Assembly: GCF_965276875.1 (NCBI RefSeq)
Contig: NZ_OZ255701.1
Span: forward strand, 3,658,001 to 3,722,000
Source: Lichenicoccus sp965276875
Lineage (GTDB): Bacteria; Pseudomonadota; Alphaproteobacteria; Acetobacterales; Acetobacteraceae
Length of the DNA stretch: 64,000 bases
Direction: 5' to 3'
The translations under genes and the position numbers were made by a program. The stretch's first letter is position 1; each line of letters begins with the position of its first letter. Shown here piece after piece: positions 34,052 through 42,718 of the stretch. Below the pieces are notes generated by a model. It saw only the letters and a program-made list of their open reading frames with translations. It searched no databases and was not told where the DNA came from.

Positions 34052-35239
34052 TTGGATTACAAGTCGACAGACGGGCACGGTCCGAACACGTCGGAACCGG
34101 TGCACCGGTTCCCTGACTGCGACCGGACCGGGCCGCTGTTTGGTCCCAATAAGATCAAGCTCGGCGTATTCGGGCTCAATCTCTGCAGCGCTGCCGGGAT
34201 TACCGCAGCGCAAGACCGTCATGAAATTGGCTGGGAGCAGAATGTCAGGCTTGTTCAGCAAGCAGAGGCGGCTGGCTTTGAAGCAGCGGTGCCGGTTGCA
34301 CGCTGGCGCGGATTTGAGGGCGCCTCAAATCCCTGGGGCGAGAGCTTTGAGACCTATACATGGGCGGCCGGACTGGCGGCCGTCACCAAACGCATTGGCA
34401 TATTCTCCACATCGCATGTCCTTACCGTCTCGCCGGTGATGGCCGCGAAGGCCATGGTCACCATCGATCATATCTCTGACGGCCGCGCGGTCCTCAACGT
34501 GGTCGCTGGATGGTTCAAGAAGGAATTGGATATGTTCGGAGTGGGCGACCTCGATTCCGCGGGACGCTACGCTTACACGGCCGAGTGGATGGACGCCTTG
34601 CTGCGTCTCTGGACTCAGAACGAGACCTTCGATTTCAATGGCCATTACATCAATATAAAAGATGGGTATCTTCAGCCAAAGGCGATCCAGCGCCCGAGGC
34701 CGCCAGTCATGAACGCTGCCATGTCACCCGTTGGCCACGCCTTTGCGGCGCGCTGGGCTGATATTGCCTTTGTGTCGATCGACTCCGCTGATCAGGCGGC
34801 GATCAAGGAAAAGGTCAGGGGACTTCGGCAGCTTGCGGCCGACAATGGTCGTGAACTTCAGATCTGGGCCGCCTCGTTGGTCCTCTGCGCAGCCACGGAG
34901 GCCGCGGCGAAGGACGAGATCGCCCGCTACATCGAACGCGAAGGCGATCCGGCGGCGGCGGCCAATCGAACGGCCTGGGGCCTTGCAGGAGAGCGTCCAT
35001 CCGAGGGGCGAAAGGATACCATGCAGAAGAAGGGCAGTGTGGATGGCGGCCTTTCGCTGATCGGGACACCCGCCCAGATCGCCGACAACATCTGTCAGCT
35101 GTCGGAGGCGGGCATCGACGGCTTGTGTCTGGCCTGGTTCAACTTCGAAAAAGGGGTGCCGATGTTTATCGGGGAGGTGCTGCCTCTGCTCGAACGAGCT
35201 GGTGTTCGGCAAGCCGTCGAGATGGGGCAGTTCGCGTGA
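34052..35239 (+). CDS. LLM-class flavin-dependent monooxygenase (RutA/SfnG/NtaA-like)
   Basis: A 395-residue luciferase-like TIM-barrel monooxygenase that uses reduced FMN supplied by a reductase. Family segments: IKLGVFGLNLCSAAG, VRLVQQAEAAGFEAAVPVAR, TSHVLTVSPVMAAKAMVTID, ISDGRAVLNVVAGWFKKELD and a C-terminal GTPAQIADNICQLSEAGIDG. The TTG at 34052 has GGGAGG at proper spacing; the GTG six bases earlier overlaps that site and is less likely. Relatives open pyrimidine rings, cleave C-S bonds or oxidise amines. First gene of a run of enzymes behind the palindrome. Substrate unknown. Confidence 0.88.
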   Translation: MDYKSTDGHGPNTSEPVHRFPDCDRTGPLFGPNKIKLGVFGLNLCSAAGITAAQDRHEIGWEQNVRLVQQAEAAGFEAAVPVARWRGFEGASNPWGESFETYTWAAGLAAVTKRIGIFSTSHVLTVSPVMAAKAMVTIDHISDGRAVLNVVAGWFKKELDMFGVGDLDSAGRYAYTAEWMDALLRLWTQNETFDFNGHYINIKDGYLQPKAIQRPRPPVMNAAMSPVGHAFAARWADIAFVSIDSADQAAIKEKVRGLRQLAADNGRELQIWAASLVLCAATEAAAKDEIARYIEREGDPAAAANRTAWGLAGERPSEGRKDTMQKKGSVDGGLSLIGTPAQIADNICQLSEAGIDGLCLAWFNFEKGVPMFIGEVLPLLERAGVRQAVEMGQFA

Positions 35240-35258
35240 CTGGGATTGGGAGGACAAA

Positions 35259-36218
35259 GTGAGCCAGCAGCGGCCCAGGGCAAGTCAGCATCGTTATCCA
35301 TCCCTATCGGGACGAAACGCCATTGTTACGGGGGGTGGACGGGGTCTCGGGCGGGTGATGGCGCTCGCCCTTGTCGAGCAAGGTGCCAATGTCATGATTA
35401 CCGGCGCCCGTGCCACCAGCGAGCTCGCCATCACCGAGGGCGAGGCCAACGATATGGAAGCCGGACGCTGCGTCAGCATGACGGCAGACGTCTCCGATCC
35501 TGCGGCGTGCGAAGCTGTGGTGCGTGCCACTGAAGCGGCCTTTGGATCAGTCGACGTCTTGGTCAATAATGCCGCTCGTGGACCGCTTGAGCAGCTCGAG
35601 GCGGCGGGTCGGCAGGCACAGGTGCAGCAGGGCTTGCCGACGGCGCCGCAATTCAACCAGACCGCCCTCGGCAGCCGCTTCTGGGAAAGCGATGTTGCCG
35701 GTCATCTCCGGATGTTGCTGACGAATCTCGGCGGACCTTTCATGATGGCCCGCGCATGCGTTGGCGGGATGGTGGAGCGGCGGTTCGGCCGAATCGTCAA
35801 CATCTCGACCTCGCGACCGACGATGGTCCATACCGGCTTCGGCCCCTACGGACCGCTCAAGGCGGCGCTTGAGGCGAGCAGCCGCATCTGGGCGGCTGAG
35901 CTGGAAGGCACTGGTGTCACGGTCAACGTCCTGTTGCCGGGGGGAGCAAGCGATACGTCGGCCATTCCGGGCGGAGGCGTTGGCCACCGTGCTCCGCCGT
36001 TCCGCGCGGGAGAGGGGCCGCGTGGCCAGGAGGCATATACCAAGGGTCTGCTGCCACCGGCGATCATGGCGCCCCCTCTGCTTTGGCTTGCGTCCGATGA
36101 GTCGAATGGTGTGACCGGACGACGCCTCCTTGCGCGTGACTGGAGCGACGAGGCGGAGACGGCACAGGCCGCCATGCACGCCGAAGCTGATCGTATCGAC
36201 GTTCCGCACATCATTTAG
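35259..36218 (+). CDS. Short-chain dehydrogenase/reductase
   Basis: A 319-residue classical SDR. Cofactor motif AIVTGGGRGLGRVMA, structural motif VLVNNAARGP, then an active site with Ser in VNISTSRPT and YGPLK (Tyr-x3-Lys), and PGG after the catalytic strand. The start is the GTG at 35259, with GGGAGG seven bases ahead, 19 bp after the LLM gene. An insert around residues 110-135 (AAGRQAQVQQGLPTAPQFNQ) is longer than usual. Likely oxidises or reduces a hydroxyl/keto intermediate of the pathway. Confidence 0.9.
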   Translation: MSQQRPRASQHRYPSLSGRNAIVTGGGRGLGRVMALALVEQGANVMITGARATSELAITEGEANDMEAGRCVSMTADVSDPAACEAVVRATEAAFGSVDVLVNNAARGPLEQLEAAGRQAQVQQGLPTAPQFNQTALGSRFWESDVAGHLRMLLTNLGGPFMMARACVGGMVERRFGRIVNISTSRPTMVHTGFGPYGPLKAALEASSRIWAAELEGTGVTVNVLLPGGASDTSAIPGGGVGHRAPPFRAGEGPRGQEAYTKGLLPPAIMAPPLLWLASDESNGVTGRRLLARDWSDEAETAQAAMHAEADRIDVPHII

Positions 36219-36360
36219 CCAGGAGCTGGCTCGTGCTTTACGGCACTGGGTAGAAGATAATCATTTGCCGTTGCGTCAACACCGTGACGGCCCCTCCAAA
36301 ACAGGCCGGGAGCCTCATGATCAGCCTCCCATAAGACCCATGAAGCTTAAAGGAAACCAA

Positions 36361-37299
36361 ATGGCCGGCGCCTCACGGATTGACATGCATCAGCATCTCT
36401 TGCCGCCCGAATTTGTGTCCGCTTTGGAGCGGCACGGAATGGGTGCATGGGCGCCCGCGGGCTGGAGCGCCGAGGGTGCCTTGGCGATGATGGATGCGCA
36501 TGAAATCGCGGCTGGCGTGTTGTCCCTTTCGACGCCCGGGCCTTGCCTTGGTGATGAGAGCGAGTCGCGCCTACTGACGCGGCAGATCAACCAGCGGCTT
36601 GCCGAGTTGGTGAAGGGCCGCCCGGATCGATTCGGCATGTTTGCATCGGTTCCGCTCCCCGACATAGACGGATCGCTTGAGGCCATCCGACACGCCTACG
36701 ACGATCTCTCGACCGACGGGGTCGTGCTGCTCGCAAGCCATCAAGGCACCTACCTCGGAGCGCCGGCCTACGAGCCGGTCATGGCCGAACTCGATCGGCG
36801 CGCGGCGGTTGTCTTCATTCATCCTACCCATCTGCCAGGTCCGCCCGCGCCGGGGGTTCATCCCGTCCTGGCGGATTTTCTTCTCGACACCACACGTGCG
36901 GCGATCAGCCTGGTTCTAAACGGCATCCCCAAGCGGTACCCGAACCTCAAGATCATCCTGTCACACGCGGGTGGGTTCCTTCCCTTTGCGGCCTATCGCG
37001 TGGCCAATCTCGCCAACGTCATAGACAAGGATCTAAGTTATTCAGAGGTTCTGGACGGGCTCTCCACGTTTTACTTTGATACCGCGCTATCGAGCAGCCC
37101 ATCCGCACTGCCTAGCTTGTTGCAGTTTGCCCGGCCCGGCCACATCGTGTTCGGCTCTGACTCGCCTTACTGTGATGATAAGACGATCGCGTTCTTCGCG
37201 GATGGATTGGACCGTTATGAGGACCTCGATCCAGAGGGGCACGCGGCCATCAACCGTCGTAACGCCGAAATCCTGCTTCCGCGTTTGACCGCACGCTGA
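36361..37299 (+). CDS. ACMSD-like amidohydrolase/decarboxylase
   Basis: A 312-residue metal-dependent amidohydrolase of the ACMSD / gamma-resorcylate decarboxylase type (TIM barrel, single metal). Metal ligands are all visible: IDMHQH (His10, His12), VVFIHPTHLPGP, IILSHAGGFLPF and FGSDSPYCDD. The ATG at 36361 follows AAAGGA; longer starts upstream overlap the SDR gene. Members decarboxylate or hydrolyse ring-derived acids. It ends the first transcription unit, as another palindrome precedes the next gene. Confidence 0.88.
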   Translation: MAGASRIDMHQHLLPPEFVSALERHGMGAWAPAGWSAEGALAMMDAHEIAAGVLSLSTPGPCLGDESESRLLTRQINQRLAELVKGRPDRFGMFASVPLPDIDGSLEAIRHAYDDLSTDGVVLLASHQGTYLGAPAYEPVMAELDRRAAVVFIHPTHLPGPPAPGVHPVLADFLLDTTRAAISLVLNGIPKRYPNLKIILSHAGGFLPFAAYRVANLANVIDKDLSYSEVLDGLSTFYFDTALSSSPSALPSLLQFARPGHIVFGSDSPYCDDKTIAFFADGLDRYEDLDPEGHAAINRRNAEILLPRLTAR

Positions 37300-37371
37300 G
37301 CCTTCACGGCTCGGGGCCCACAGGGACGTACAATTGACTCTTGACTCTACCTCAGAAGGCCTTATAAACGG

Positions 37372-37386
37372 ACCGTACAGTACGGT
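37372..37386. promoter_or_regulatory. Perfect 15-bp palindrome ACCGTACAGTACGGT
   Basis: Lies 45 bp before the ATG of the first HsaA-type monooxygenase gene. It shares arms and spacing with the inner part of the palindrome at 33744-33762. A TTGACTC-like element lies upstream. Probable binding site of a TetR-type repressor overlapping the promoter of the second enzyme operon. Confidence 0.68.
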
Positions 37387-37431
37387 AGAATGACGGCACG
37401 TTAGAAGCCGGAACGCCGAGGAGGAGCCGTA

Positions 37432-38691
37432 ATGCTGGAACGCAAATTTCAGGAGCCTGGGTGGATCCGGTCACTCGCAGTGCCACCGGCTGATGCGACT
37501 GATGGCGACATCAACCTTTCTTCTGCCGAGCTTCGGGACGAGTTGCTGCAAGCCGTCAGGGTCGTTGCAGGGACATTAGAAGCGAATTCGGCCAAGTCCG
37601 ATATTCGCGGTCGGCTTTCTGATGACTCCGTTGCTGCTCTGCGTTCGCACGGCTTCTGGAGAATGCGGCTATGCCGCGAGCTTGGCGGGTTCGAGCTTCC
37701 GATCGTCACCCAGATCGAGGTGCTTGCGGCGCTGGCGGATGTAGACGCCTCAAGTGCCTGGTGCACCATGGTCGTCAATGACGGCTTGGCCGTTCTCGGC
37801 GCAACGATGCCAGCCTCCACGATCGAGCGGGTGTTTGCGGATGGCGTGCCGTCATGCTCGATTGTCGCGGCACCTGGCGGCGTCGCACGCCCTGTCGAGG
37901 GCGGGTATCTGGTTAACGGCACATGGCGGCTGGCGAGTTCCATCCACCATGCGAACTGGGTGCATGCCTGCGCCTATATCGAGCGTGATCCCTCCCGCTT
38001 GCTGCCGCTGGCCATTCCCGTGCAGGACGTCGAGATGCTCGACACTTGGAACGTCGTCGGCCTACGCGGGACGGGCTCAAACGATTTCAAGCTGACGGAT
38101 TATTTTCTCTCGGCGGATCTCACAGGGCACGAGGAAAACCCGCATGGTCAGGTTCGGGGCACGCGTCGCTACGACAGGGTCGAGGTCGAGTCGCTCGAGA
38201 GCTATGAACATCTGGCCTTTGCGACAGGGATTGCTCGCAGGGTTCTGAGGGAGCTGCGTGGAGTGCTTGCCAAGCCGCCGGTCGGCCGCAACGTGGGTGA
38301 CCGCGAGGTCGTGCAGGAGCAGTTTGGCCGGTCCGTTCTCAGGCTGCAGGCAATCGAGGCGCTGGCCTACTCGCTTTATGCCCGCGTCGATGCCGCGGCA
38401 CTTGGCGGGTCGCAGTGCTGGTCCGAGGGGGAACGGCATCTGCCACGTGTGCTTGCGGCCCAGGCGACCGAGTTGGCTCTGGAATGCGTGCAACTTGCTT
38501 TTCGCAGGTCCGGTCTCGCCGCGCTGCAAAGCCCCAATATCCTGGAGAAATTGCTCCGCGACATGAGCGTGGCCGCGACGCATGTCATCGTCGATGACGC
38601 GGCGTTTGCGTCCTACGCTCAGCAGCTTATCGAAACCGGCGCTGCGTTCGAGTTCTCAAATGCTCGTTTGCAGTTTGACGTGGTTCGGTGA
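37432..38691 (+). CDS. Acyl-CoA dehydrogenase-fold flavin monooxygenase 1 (HsaA/DszC-like)
   Basis: A 419-residue protein of the group D two-component flavin hydroxylases, which have the acyl-CoA dehydrogenase fold but use reduced flavin and oxygen. Visible: LRSHGFWRMRLCRELGGFEL, DVDASSAWCTMVVNDGLAV, the VVGLRGTGSNDFKL strand motif and the C-terminal LLRDMSVAATHV helix. There is no clear catalytic Glu for acyl-CoA oxidation. GAGGAGGAG precedes the ATG. Its stop overlaps the start region of the flavin reductase gene (GTGATG), tying oxygenase to reductase. Substrate unknown. Confidence 0.85.
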   Translation: MLERKFQEPGWIRSLAVPPADATDGDINLSSAELRDELLQAVRVVAGTLEANSAKSDIRGRLSDDSVAALRSHGFWRMRLCRELGGFELPIVTQIEVLAALADVDASSAWCTMVVNDGLAVLGATMPASTIERVFADGVPSCSIVAAPGGVARPVEGGYLVNGTWRLASSIHHANWVHACAYIERDPSRLLPLAIPVQDVEMLDTWNVVGLRGTGSNDFKLTDYFLSADLTGHEENPHGQVRGTRRYDRVEVESLESYEHLAFATGIARRVLRELRGVLAKPPVGRNVGDREVVQEQFGRSVLRLQAIEALAYSLYARVDAAALGGSQCWSEGERHLPRVLAAQATELALECVQLAFRRSGLAALQSPNILEKLLRDMSVAATHVIVDDAAFASYAQQLIETGAAFEFSNARLQFDVVR

Positions 38692-39191
38692 TGGCCATGG
38701 ATGCTCAGAGCTACCGGGAGTTCTTCGGACAGCTTCCGACCGGCGTCACCGCCATTGTCGCCAAGTCGCCGGCGGGGCCGGTGGGCCTCATCGTCGGCAC
38801 CTTTTCCTCTGTATCCCTTGATCCGCCACTCGTCAGCTTCATGGTGACGAATGGGTCACGGTCCTGGGCGGCCGTAAGGCCAGAAGGTCGGTTCACAGCA
38901 AACATTCTCGCCAGTGATCAGCGGCAGCTCAGCCAGACATTGTCAGGTTGGTCCCCTGACAAGTTTCGAAGCATCAAGTTCGAGGACGACCACGAAACCG
39001 TCATTCGGGACTGCCTTGCCTGGGCAGACTGCTTGCTTGAACGGGAGGTCGAAGCAGGTGACCACATCATCGTTCTTGCAAAGCCGCTTCAGCTGACTGT
39101 CGGGCGCCCAGCCAGGCCACTCATTTTTTTTCAACGCGCGTACCATCGCACACTTCCGGTCGAGGACTCCCGCGCACCGGGTTGGGCTTGA
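38691..39191 (+). CDS. Flavin reductase (oxygenase partner)
   Basis: About 166 residues of the HpaC/HsaB-type flavin reductase family. The start YREFFGQLPTGVTAIVAKSP is followed by VGTFSSVSLDPPLVSFMVTN (FMN-binding), then FTANILASDQRQLSQTLSG and GDHIIVLAKPLQL. The ATG at 38691 overlaps the stop of the preceding monooxygenase gene; GTG 38688 and ATG 38697 are alternatives. It is the only flavin reductase seen in the island, so it probably serves all four HsaA-type oxygenases and the LLM enzyme. Confidence 0.9.
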   Translation: MAMDAQSYREFFGQLPTGVTAIVAKSPAGPVGLIVGTFSSVSLDPPLVSFMVTNGSRSWAAVRPEGRFTANILASDQRQLSQTLSGWSPDKFRSIKFEDDHETVIRDCLAWADCLLEREVEAGDHIIVLAKPLQLTVGRPARPLIFFQRAYHRTLPVEDSRAPGWA

Positions 39192-39275
39192 GAGCGGAAG
39201 ACGGCGATCTTGATGTTTGCCTAGATCCTAAAATCTCACGGGCTTTGTACAGTCCCAACCAGTGGAGCAAGCAAA

Positions 39276-40469
39276 GTGAACAGCATCAGCACGATTAAAG
39301 TGCAAGCGCCTCGAGACGAGCTCCTCGACCAGGCCCGCGTGATCGGTGAACTTGCCTGGAGCCTGCGTGCACAAGGCGATCGCGACCGCAGGATGTCGGA
39401 TCAGGTTGTCGACGCGCTGCGGGCAAGCGGGCTGATGAAGCTGTGCCGGCACCGGAGATGGGGCGGGGCCGAGGCCGACCCGATGACCTTCCTCGACGTT
39501 GGCCGCGAGCTCGCGCGTGGTTCGGCTTCGCTCGGCTGGATCTACACCGTCCTTGGCTTTCACGACTGGTACATGGCGTTTGCTTCTGATCAGTTGCAGC
39601 AAGATGTTTGGGGCGACGAGCCCGACGCTTTCGTCTGTGATTCGTTCGCTCCGGTCGGTCAGATCGAGCGTGTGGCAGATGGTTATGTGTTGACCGGCCA
39701 ATGGCGGTTTGCGAGCGGCATAGAATGGGCATCGTGGATCGGCGTCGGCGGTATTGCTGTAGCACCCGATGGCGAGCGGCCCGAGCATATCCTGTTCTTC
39801 CTGCCGAAGAAGGACCTCACAATTCACGACGATTGGAACACGCTCGGATTGCGTGGGACGGCCAGCCGCGCCGTTTCGGTCGATCGCATCTTCGTCCCGG
39901 AGCATCGCGCGTTCGCTCTCGGCCGTACTGCCGTTGAGCGCGGTGCGGTGGTCAATGATGGGCCGCTATGGCGGATGCCGCTCATGACCATGCAGGGCTT
40001 GGCGGTCCTTACCCCGTCAGTCGGCGTCGCGCAACGCATGGTCGATGAGTTCCATGCCTGGACAAATCAGCGCGTACGTCCCTACGAGGGTATTCCCGCC
40101 AAGGAGATGCCAGCAGCCCAGCTCATCCTGGCGAGTGCCGCGACCCAGTGGGACGCGGTTTGGGCACTCGCTCAGAAGTATGCCGAGTATGGCTGGAATC
40201 GAGCGCTCAGTGGCGAGAGTTTCGTGATCACCGATGAGGAGCGCGCGCAACTCTTCTCGTGGCGTGGATTCATTGGTCGTACGTCGGTCGAGTTGAGCGA
40301 CGAGCTCTACACGAGTGCGGGTGCGATGGCGCTCTTCGAGACTCATCCGATGCAGCAATGCTTCCGCGACATCCACTCGACCGGGGTCCATATCGGCGTT
40401 GACCGTGCCGACGCCTATACGAGCCGCGGCCGTGTCGCGATGGGCCTGCCCGGTAATCCGAACCACTGA
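39276..40469 (+). CDS. Acyl-CoA dehydrogenase-fold flavin monooxygenase 2
   Basis: A 397-residue HsaA-like protein. Order of segments: VVDALRASGLMKLCRHRRWG, ARGSASLGWIYTVLGFHDW, VADGYVLTGQWRFASGIEWA, LGLRGTASRAVSVDRIFVPE, and the C-terminal HPMQQCFRDIHSTGVHIGVD, which matches the Q-x-x-RD-x6-H pattern of the group. The start is a GTG at 39276 with TGGAG upstream. It differs strongly from the other three copies, so it is not a recent duplication; each copy likely hydroxylates a different intermediate. Confidence 0.85.
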   Translation: MNSISTIKVQAPRDELLDQARVIGELAWSLRAQGDRDRRMSDQVVDALRASGLMKLCRHRRWGGAEADPMTFLDVGRELARGSASLGWIYTVLGFHDWYMAFASDQLQQDVWGDEPDAFVCDSFAPVGQIERVADGYVLTGQWRFASGIEWASWIGVGGIAVAPDGERPEHILFFLPKKDLTIHDDWNTLGLRGTASRAVSVDRIFVPEHRAFALGRTAVERGAVVNDGPLWRMPLMTMQGLAVLTPSVGVAQRMVDEFHAWTNQRVRPYEGIPAKEMPAAQLILASAATQWDAVWALAQKYAEYGWNRALSGESFVITDEERAQLFSWRGFIGRTSVELSDELYTSAGAMALFETHPMQQCFRDIHSTGVHIGVDRADAYTSRGRVAMGLPGNPNH

Positions 40470-40495
40470 GTGGATCGATCCAAAAGGAGATCGCT

Positions 40496-41686
40496 ATGCT
40501 TCAAACTGTCGCTAAAATTGAGCCAGAAGCCACGACGGTGGAAAGCGTGCTCGATGATGTCCGCGCGCTTTTGCCGGCCATTCGCGCGCGTGCCGAACAG
40601 TCGGAGCGCGACCGTTCCATTCCCAGGGAATCGGCGCAGGAGTTTCTTGACATCGGGCTCGCGCGCGTTCTGCTGCCCAGGCGGTATGGCGGCACCGAGC
40701 TTGGGCTGCAGGCCTGGGTCGATTTGTGCATTGAGATCGGCAAGGCCGACGCTGCCCATGCCTGGTGCGCAAGCCTGATGATGCACCATCCACACTACCT
40801 TGCTCAGTTTCCTGACTCTGCTCAGGCGGATGTCTGGGGTGATGGTCCGGATGTCTCGATCGCGCTCACGTTCACGCCAACCTCGAAGGTTGAGTTCGTC
40901 GAGGGTGGCTACCGGCTATCCTGCGCCATCCCCTATCTCAGCGGCATCAATCACAGCACTCGGGTCGTCATCGGCGGCATGGTGCCAACCGACCGCGGGC
41001 CACCGGACTGGACGTTGTTCCTGATCCCGGGGCAGGACTTCACGGTCAAGGACACATGGCAGACGGTCGGTATGCGCGGTACCGGCAGCAACACGGTCGT
41101 GGTGGAAGACGTCTTCGTGCCTTTCGAACATACGTTGCGCGTCGATGACATGCGCGAGTCGACCACCCCGGGCACGAAGTTGAACAAGGCGGGCATGTTC
41201 CGCGCCCCATGGATCTACTATGCGGGTCTTACGTTTGTAGCACCCATGCTTGGCGCGGCGCGCGGTGCGCTGGAAGATTACAGGGCCTGGACGGCGGAGC
41301 GCGTCAGCCTGTTCGGCTCCCAGGTGGCCCAGTATACGAGCATCCAGGTGCATCTCGCGCGCGCGGCGGCGAACCTCGATGCCGCCGAGTTGCTCATGCA
41401 GCGTTGCGTGCAGGACGCGGAGCGGCCGGATGCAACCCGTCACGATCTGCGGACGCGCGCGTATCGGGACCAGTCGCGCGCCAGCGAGCTCATTGTCGAG
41501 GCAATCGACATGATCATGAAGATCTCGGGTGCGGCGGGATTTGCCTCGACGAGCAGTATCCAGCGCGCCTGGCGCGATGTGCACTTCGCGGCAAGTCATG
41601 TCGGGCTCAATCCCGAGGTGAGCTTCGCCGCCTGGGGCCGTCAGCAGTTCGGCCTCGAGCGCGATCCGAAGCAGGGAATGTTTTAG
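40496..41686 (+). CDS. Acyl-CoA dehydrogenase-fold flavin monooxygenase 3
   Basis: A 396-residue HsaA-like protein, 26 bp after copy 2, with AAGGAG before the ATG. Signature segments: FLDIGLARVLLPRRYGGTEL, KADAAHAWCASLMMHHPHYL, TVGMRGTGSNTVVVEDVFVP and IQRAWRDVHFAASHVGLNPE (Q-x-x-RD-x6-H with a basic/aromatic end, as in HsaA and indole- or phenol-type hydroxylases). Of the four it looks closest to typical 3-hydroxy-aromatic hydroxylases. Needs reduced flavin from the reductase encoded two genes upstream. Confidence 0.86.
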   Translation: MLQTVAKIEPEATTVESVLDDVRALLPAIRARAEQSERDRSIPRESAQEFLDIGLARVLLPRRYGGTELGLQAWVDLCIEIGKADAAHAWCASLMMHHPHYLAQFPDSAQADVWGDGPDVSIALTFTPTSKVEFVEGGYRLSCAIPYLSGINHSTRVVIGGMVPTDRGPPDWTLFLIPGQDFTVKDTWQTVGMRGTGSNTVVVEDVFVPFEHTLRVDDMRESTTPGTKLNKAGMFRAPWIYYAGLTFVAPMLGAARGALEDYRAWTAERVSLFGSQVAQYTSIQVHLARAAANLDAAELLMQRCVQDAERPDATRHDLRTRAYRDQSRASELIVEAIDMIMKISGAAGFASTSSIQRAWRDVHFAASHVGLNPEVSFAAWGRQQFGLERDPKQGMF

Positions 41687-41717
41687 AGCCTGGCACGCCG
41701 GAACAACGGAGGCCGCC

Positions 41718-42695
41718 ATGTGCATCGATGTACACACTCATCATCTCCCGGCAGCCTATATGGACATGCTGCATGAGGGGGGCGGCCCGACCTTCGGCGC
41801 CGCGCATGACGAGAGTGTTTTGCACAAAATGATCGATGGGCAGGAGGAGGTTGGGATTCGCTGCCAGATCATCAGCACCGGTCCCAACAGCCCCTACCTG
41901 CGCGACCGGGCGCAAGCCGTCGCGGCAGCGCGGACCGTCAACGATGCCTACAAGGCGGTGGTCGACCGGTATGAGGGCCGGTTTGCCGCCTTTGGGAGTG
42001 CGCCATTGCCGCACGCCGACGCGGCGGCCGCGGAAGCGGTGCGCTGTCTCGACGAACTGCAGTTTGTGGGCATGCATTTCGGCTGCTCGGCCCTCGGCCA
42101 CGCCCTCGACAGTCCGGCGTTTGCGGACATGTGGACGGAGCTCGATCGCCGCGAAGCCATTATCTACATCCATCCCGGCGGCATTCTGTGCGGTACGGAG
42201 CCTGGTCTTTCCGGTATGGACGACGCCGGCATTGCCGTGACCATCGGCAGTGCCGCCGAACTTGCGACGGCCGCTCTGCGTATGGCCGCGCTGTGTCGGA
42301 CGCATCGGCGGCTTCGCGTCATTATCGGCCTGCTCGGCGGCTCCCTGCCATTTTTGTTGGGTCGCGTGGTTTGGCTGGGCGAGCGGTTCAAGGGCAGGTC
42401 GCTGCTCGCAGCGGAAAGCCCGAACGGGTCCCTCATCGCCGAGCTTCGCCGTTTCAGCTACGACACGAACCTGCTGCCCGACCCAAAGGTGATCGGGTTC
42501 GCGCGTGAGGCCTATGGCCTGGACCGGCTTTTGTTCGGCAGTGATGCGCCTGGCATGGCGCCGCAGGTCACCGCCCGCTTCATGCGCGACGGCGGTCTCA
42601 CGGAGGATGAGTTTGCCGAAATATCGGTCCACAATCCTGGGCGCCTGTTCGGCCAGCGCCTTGCAGATCAGCCCCTCGACCAGACCACCCATTGA
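41718..42695 (+). CDS. ACMSD-like amidohydrolase lacking one metal-ligand His
   Basis: A 325-residue TIM-barrel protein of the ACMSD/amidohydrolase-2 type, with GGAGG just before the ATG. The first ligands (IDVHTHHLP, His6 and His8), the barrel His (IIYIHPGG, His152) and the Asp (LLFGSDAPGM, Asp276) are present. The segment that should read xHxGG reads IIGLLGGSLPFLLGR, with Leu205 (CTG) where the conserved His is expected. The paralogue at 36361 keeps this His. It may be non-catalytic, use another ligand, or be a hydrolase with changed chemistry. It sits between oxygenase genes 3 and 4. Confidence 0.83.
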   Translation: MCIDVHTHHLPAAYMDMLHEGGGPTFGAAHDESVLHKMIDGQEEVGIRCQIISTGPNSPYLRDRAQAVAAARTVNDAYKAVVDRYEGRFAAFGSAPLPHADAAAAEAVRCLDELQFVGMHFGCSALGHALDSPAFADMWTELDRREAIIYIHPGGILCGTEPGLSGMDDAGIAVTIGSAAELATAALRMAALCRTHRRLRVIIGLLGGSLPFLLGRVVWLGERFKGRSLLAAESPNGSLIAELRRFSYDTNLLPDPKVIGFAREAYGLDRLLFGSDAPGMAPQVTARFMRDGGLTEDEFAEISVHNPGRLFGQRLADQPLDQTTH

Positions 42696-42718
42696 GCTCA
42701 GATCGCAGGAGAGATCAC

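Noticed and set aside
22924..35239. A rut pyrimidine-degradation pathway
   Set aside because: Only a RutE-like and a loosely RutA-like gene are present; RutB, C, D, F and G are missing and the two genes are 11 kb apart.
34052..39191. A dsz-type desulfurisation operon (LLM plus DszC-like plus flavin reductase)
   Set aside because: Families match DszA, DszC and DszD in broad terms, but there is no DszB-like desulfinase, and the extra oxygenases and amidohydrolases do not fit.
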